From: Erginobacter sp964465735
Lineage (GTDB): Bacteria > Auribacterota > Erginobacteria > Erginobacterales > Erginobacteraceae
Length of the DNA stretch: 8,830 bases
Direction of reading: 5' to 3'
Assembly: GCA_964465735.1 (NCBI GenBank)
Contig: CAYXKT010000118.1
Coordinates: 1 to 8,830, forward strand
A program made the position numbers and the translations under genes. Below the pieces are notes generated by a model, which was not told where the DNA came from, searched no databases, and worked only from the letters and a program-made list of their open reading frames with translations. Below, piece by piece: positions 6,848-8,830 of this stretch. Within the stretch, counting starts at the first letter, position 1. Each line of letters starts with the position of its first letter.

Positions 6848-7202
6848 TATGCCAAATTGCACAAGATATAGTTATTCCCTGGATGCCGCTTCCACTAAAC
6901 AGCAACTACAACCCGAATCTTCGTCAAGTTATCCGATATTGGGCACAAGCAGTGCCGGCCAGAGCAGCCGAGATATTCTCAGCTCCCAGCGTAAATAAAT
7001 TCGAGATGCAAAATTCAGATCTCGAATCTCAACATTCAGGATTCTCGGGGGTTGCTTGATTCCTCCTGAAGGTTTTAAAGTACCATAAGCCTGAGATTTT
7101 ACAAGACCGGCCGACCGGGGAAAAGCAAAATCGCTTCAGCTCCGATTAGTTTTTGGGGATAAACGGTATCTGATTAATTCCGAGCAGTGCCGGAAAACCG
7201 AC
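6848..7202. other. Non-coding spacer between MITE copy A and the alr hairpin
   Basis: About 355 bp with no supportable gene on either strand. It holds the heptamer array at 6996-7044, described separately. An 11-base direct repeat AGCAGTGCCGG occurs at 6948-6958 and 7183-7193; the first copy overlaps a small hairpin GGCAC-aagca-GTGCC (6942-6956). A strong SD-like AGGAGG on the minus strand near 7062-7067 has no start codon at a useful distance. Very short minus-strand frames beginning with ATG (for example M-V-L-stop near 7085) are not enriched in Leu, Val or Ile codons. I found no T-box consensus or recognisable leader-peptide attenuator. The ilv promoter may lie here or in the MITE but cannot be assigned. 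Confidence 0.6.
6996..7044 (+). repeat. Degenerate period-7 tandem array, seven units
   Basis: Seven consecutive heptamers: TAAATTC, GAGATGC, AAAATTC, AGATCTC, GAATCTC, AACATTC, AGGATTC. Position 7 is C in all seven, position 6 is T in six, and the column consensus is AAAATTC. Phase is kept over 49 bp without an indel. It is non-coding and unlike a CRISPR (no spacers). It resembles the degenerate heptamer arrays seen in spacers of some bacteria; its function is unknown. Confidence 0.7.
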
Positions 7203-7252
7203 AATAAAGTGACGGAGTATTGTATTTGCCCCCACCACTCCACCACTTTATT
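7203..7252 (-). terminator. Long RNA hairpin at the alr 3' end
   Basis: Starting two bases after the alr stop codon, the minus strand can form a stem of 20 positions with a 10-base loop. The outer nine pairs (AATAAAGTG with CACTTTATT) are perfect. The inner eleven contain three G-U wobbles and one mismatch. The wobbles pair only in the minus-strand RNA, since the opposite strand would have A-C mismatches, which favours a role in the alr transcript. There is no uninterrupted T-run after it (GTCGGTTTTCC follows), so it may be an imperfect terminator or a 3'-end stabiliser. Both arms are built from AGTNNNGG octamers like those at 1754-1785. Confidence 0.5.
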
Positions 7253-7253
7253 C

Positions 7254-8372
7254 TCATCTATAGACCCGGGAGACCCGCTTCCCCAGCTGGGCCAGGACCT
7301 CGTAAGAGATAGTACCGATCCGGGAGGCGACTTCCTCAACAGTAATCTGCTCCTGCCCCTGAGCTCCGATCAGCACCGCCTCATCCCCCACTTCCACCCG
7401 CGGAACCGACCCGACATCAACCATCACCTGGTCCATCGTTACGATCCCGACAATCGGGGCCCGGACCCCCCGGATCAGGACTTCGCCCCGATTGGAATGG
7501 GCCCGGCTGAAACCATCCCCGTATCCGATCGGCAGGGTGGCGATCCGGGTCTTCTCCTTTACGGTATGGGTTCTCCCGTAACTGATCGTCCTTCCCGGTT
7601 CCACGGTCTTCAGGTAGGCCACCTGGGTCTTCAGCGCCAGGGCCGGCTTCAGTTCCACCGCCTGACGGAGATGCTCGGCCGGATAGACTCCGTAGAGCAT
7701 TATCCCCGGCCGGACCATATCCAGCCGGGAGGCAGGCAGATTGATCAGGGCCCCGCTGTTGGCGATATGCCGCAACGGAACCTTTATACCTTTTCCGGCG
7801 AGACTCTCCGCCACCCGGCAAAAACGCTCCAATTGGAGCGCGCTGAAGGTGGTATCCTCCTCATCAGCGCTGGCAAAGTGCGAGGCTAACCCCTGGAGCC
7901 GGATCCCCTTGATCCGGGAGATATTCTCCAGCAGGGGAAGACAGTTTTCGTGCCAGACCCCGATCCGCCCCATCCCGGTATCGAGCATAAAGTGAATATC
8001 GGCCTTTTTTTCAGCGTTGAGGGCGGTCTGGGCCAGATCCCGGGCAATCTCCAGGGAAGAGACCACCGGGGTCAGGTTGTTGCGGACGATATACTCGGAA
8101 TGCCCCCGCATCCCGGAACTGAGAATCAGGATCGGGGCGGTGGGAAAATAAGAGCGCAACTCTAACGCCTCTTTAACGTGAGAGACCCCCAGCCAGTGGG
8201 CCCCGGCTTTTAGGACGGTTTTGGAGATGGGGCCCGCGCCGTGACCGTAGGCGTCAGCCTTGACGCTGGCCAGGATCTTGACCTGACCCCCGACCAGCTC
8301 CCGGATCCGGGCCAGGTTGAAGCGGATCGCATCCAGGTCAATCTCCGCCCAGGTTTTAAAAATCGAATACAT
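7254..8372 (-). CDS. alr: Alanine racemase (PLP-dependent)
   Basis: A 372-residue cytoplasmic enzyme interconverting L- and D-alanine and so supplying D-Ala for peptidoglycan. The N-terminal barrel begins TWAEIDLDAI (7-16). PLP lysine K38 sits in ASVKADAYGHG (35-45), R136 is in DTGMGRIG, and H165 is in ASHFASADEED. RPGIMLYG is at 221-228. The second catalytic residue Y265 is in GRTISYGRTHT, followed by LPIGYGDGFSR (280-290) and VGIVTMDQVMVDVG (308-321). Both catalytic residues match the K39/Y265 pair of the well-studied Geobacillus enzyme. The length is normal (about 360-390), and no truncation was seen. The ATG at 8372 gives the usual N-terminus but lacks a clear SD site. The 92 bp upstream (8373-8464) to MITE copy B presumably hold its promoter, though I cannot assign one. 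The gene is separated from ilvD by 634 bp, so it is likely transcribed separately. Confidence 0.96.
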   Translation of the reverse strand: MYSIFKTWAEIDLDAIRFNLARIRELVGGQVKILASVKADAYGHGAGPISKTVLKAGAHWLGVSHVKEALELRSYFPTAPILILSSGMRGHSEYIVRNNLTPVVSSLEIARDLAQTALNAEKKADIHFMLDTGMGRIGVWHENCLPLLENISRIKGIRLQGLASHFASADEEDTTFSALQLERFCRVAESLAGKGIKVPLRHIANSGALINLPASRLDMVRPGIMLYGVYPAEHLRQAVELKPALALKTQVAYLKTVEPGRTISYGRTHTVKEKTRIATLPIGYGDGFSRAHSNRGEVLIRGVRAPIVGIVTMDQVMVDVGSVPRVEVGDEAVLIGAQGQEQITVEEVASRIGTISYEVLAQLGKRVSRVYR

Positions 8373-8464
8373 TTTGATTGAATTTTCGTGAGATCATCCG
8401 GATTCGGCGAAATGGAGATAAACTCGGGGGCAATAGATCCTGAATTTCACGACCCGAACTTATT

Positions 8465-8610
8465 TAGTGTCTGAACGAAAACCCCGAAAACCAGGTGATT
8501 GCGAGGAGGGGCGGCGAAGCAAGCTGTTTCTTCTGTGAAAAGATTGCTTCATCACTTCGTTTTTCGCAATGACAAGTTCTATATAATTTGAGATTTTCGT
8601 TCAGACACTA
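8465..8610 (+). mobile_element. MITE-like non-autonomous element, copy B (146 bp)
   Basis: The termini TAGTGTCTGAACGAAAA (8465-8481) and TTTTCGTTCAGACACTA (8594-8610) are perfect 17-base inverted repeats. The interior is a second imperfect inverted repeat: TGATTGCGAGGAGG with CGAAGCAAGCT on the left is mirrored by AGATTGCTTCATCACTTCG and CGCAATGAC on the right. It is the same length as copy A and the better-preserved copy. The outer TA at each end could be the target duplication of a TA-specific transposase. There is no coding capacity. It lies 92 bp upstream of alr and 6 bp before the palindromic element. Confidence 0.88.
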
Positions 8611-8616
8611 TATATT

Positions 8617-8779
8617 ACCTAAGTTGAGCGATTATTGCGGATGAAACGTGCTAAGATTTTGCTGGCCGACGGGTTGCGAAAACCGCAGCCATATCCAGGA
8701 GATATGGCGAGGATTTTCAATATCCGTTCGGACGCAAAAGATTGGTGCAGTTCGCCGCATAGAATCGCTCAATTTAGGT
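8617..8779 (+). repeat. 163-bp full-length palindromic repeat element
   Basis: The whole segment is one imperfect palindrome. The left end ACCTAAGTTGAGCGATT is the inverse of the right end ending CGCTCAATTTAGGT. The centre is GCCATATC-cagga-GATATGGC (8688-8708), whose midpoint, 8698, is exactly the midpoint of the element. Between these, the arms remain alignable with mismatches and small indels (for example GAAAACC with GGATTTTC; TTGCGG with CCGCAT). Its right 47 bases recur exactly at 1-47. It may be a hairpin-type mobile repeat (MITE or REP-like). A 52-codon frame (8641-8799) runs through it but I do not call it a gene. Confidence 0.82.
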
Positions 8780-8830
8780 ATTATGTTTTCCGGGCATAAT
8801 TTAACCGGGAAAGGTAAAGCGGTTCAGCGG
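8780..8830. other. Non-coding tail at the right window edge
   Basis: A small inverted repeat ATTATG-ttttccggg-CATAAT spans 8780-8800 and abuts the palindromic element. The last bases (AGGTAAAGCGGTTCAG) loosely resemble what follows the left copy (AGGTTAAAGCAATTCGG at 44-60), as if about 36 bp had been inserted or lost. No gene is visible. Confidence 0.4.

Noticed and set aside
6996..7044. CRISPR array
   Set aside because: Units are 7 bp, degenerate and contiguous, with no spacers and no cas genes.
6620..7202. T-box, leader-peptide attenuator or other amino acid riboswitch upstream of ilvD
   Set aside because: No T-box core sequence, no short frame rich in Leu/Val/Ile codons, and no terminator/antiterminator pair could be found by eye.
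7209..7889. Plus-strand open frame of 226 codons opposite alr
   Set aside because: Shadow of alr, very rich in Pro, Gly, Asp and Arg, with no motif; it begins within the alr hairpin.
8617..8779. Integron attC site
   Set aside because: GTTGAGC lies at the left end and the right end has GCTCAAT. The order and sequence of the RYYYAAC/GTTRRRY boxes are wrong, and no integrase or cassette array is seen.
8641..8799. 52-codon frame (begins MKRAKILLADGLRKPQ) through the palindromic element
   Set aside because: No SD site lies before the ATG, and the sequence is constrained by palindromic pairing. The only other copy visible is identical over the shared part, so there is no synonymous-change evidence. 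It could be revisited if other copies keep the frame.

Overview
The window looks like a stretch of bacterial chromosome carrying branched-chain amino acid biosynthesis genes and an alanine racemase, all on the minus strand. Dispersed small non-coding repeats lie between and around them. Coding DNA is moderately GC-rich with compact spacing and Shine-Dalgarno (SD) sites, and the spacers are visibly AT-richer. I cannot name the phylum from sequence alone. Two kinds of imperfect-palindrome mobile repeats plus short period-7 and period-8 arrays in spacers suggest a repeat-rich environmental bacterium. No rRNA, tRNA, CRISPR array, phage gene or intact transposase gene was seen.

Layout, read in the direction of transcription (right to left): alr (alanine racemase, 8372-7254); a 634-bp spacer with an RNA hairpin just after alr, a heptamer array and a 146-bp MITE-like element; ilvD (6619-4934); ilvB (4844-3180); ilvN (3143-2664); a receiver-domain protein with an unrecognised C-terminal half (2652-1795); and leuA (1708-191). 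The gaps from ilvD to leuA are 89, 36, 11 and 86 bp, so these five genes are probably one transcription unit. alr is separated from them by the hairpin and the MITE.

Function: IlvBN condenses pyruvate (or pyruvate plus 2-ketobutyrate) to acetohydroxyacids, IlvD dehydrates the dihydroxyacids to 2-keto acids, and LeuA takes 2-ketoisovalerate toward leucine. The intermediate enzyme IlvC (ketol-acid reductoisomerase) and the later LeuCDB enzymes are not in the window. The receiver protein sits where ilvC commonly sits in such operons, and it is the least explained gene here.

Both window ends carry the same two repeat families next to each other. One is a 163-bp element that is a single imperfect palindrome (complete at 8617-8779, right end only at 1-47). 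The other is a 146-bp MITE-like element with terminal inverted repeats (complete at 6702-6847 and 8465-8610, truncated at 66-105). The window is therefore bracketed by a 47-bp exact direct repeat.
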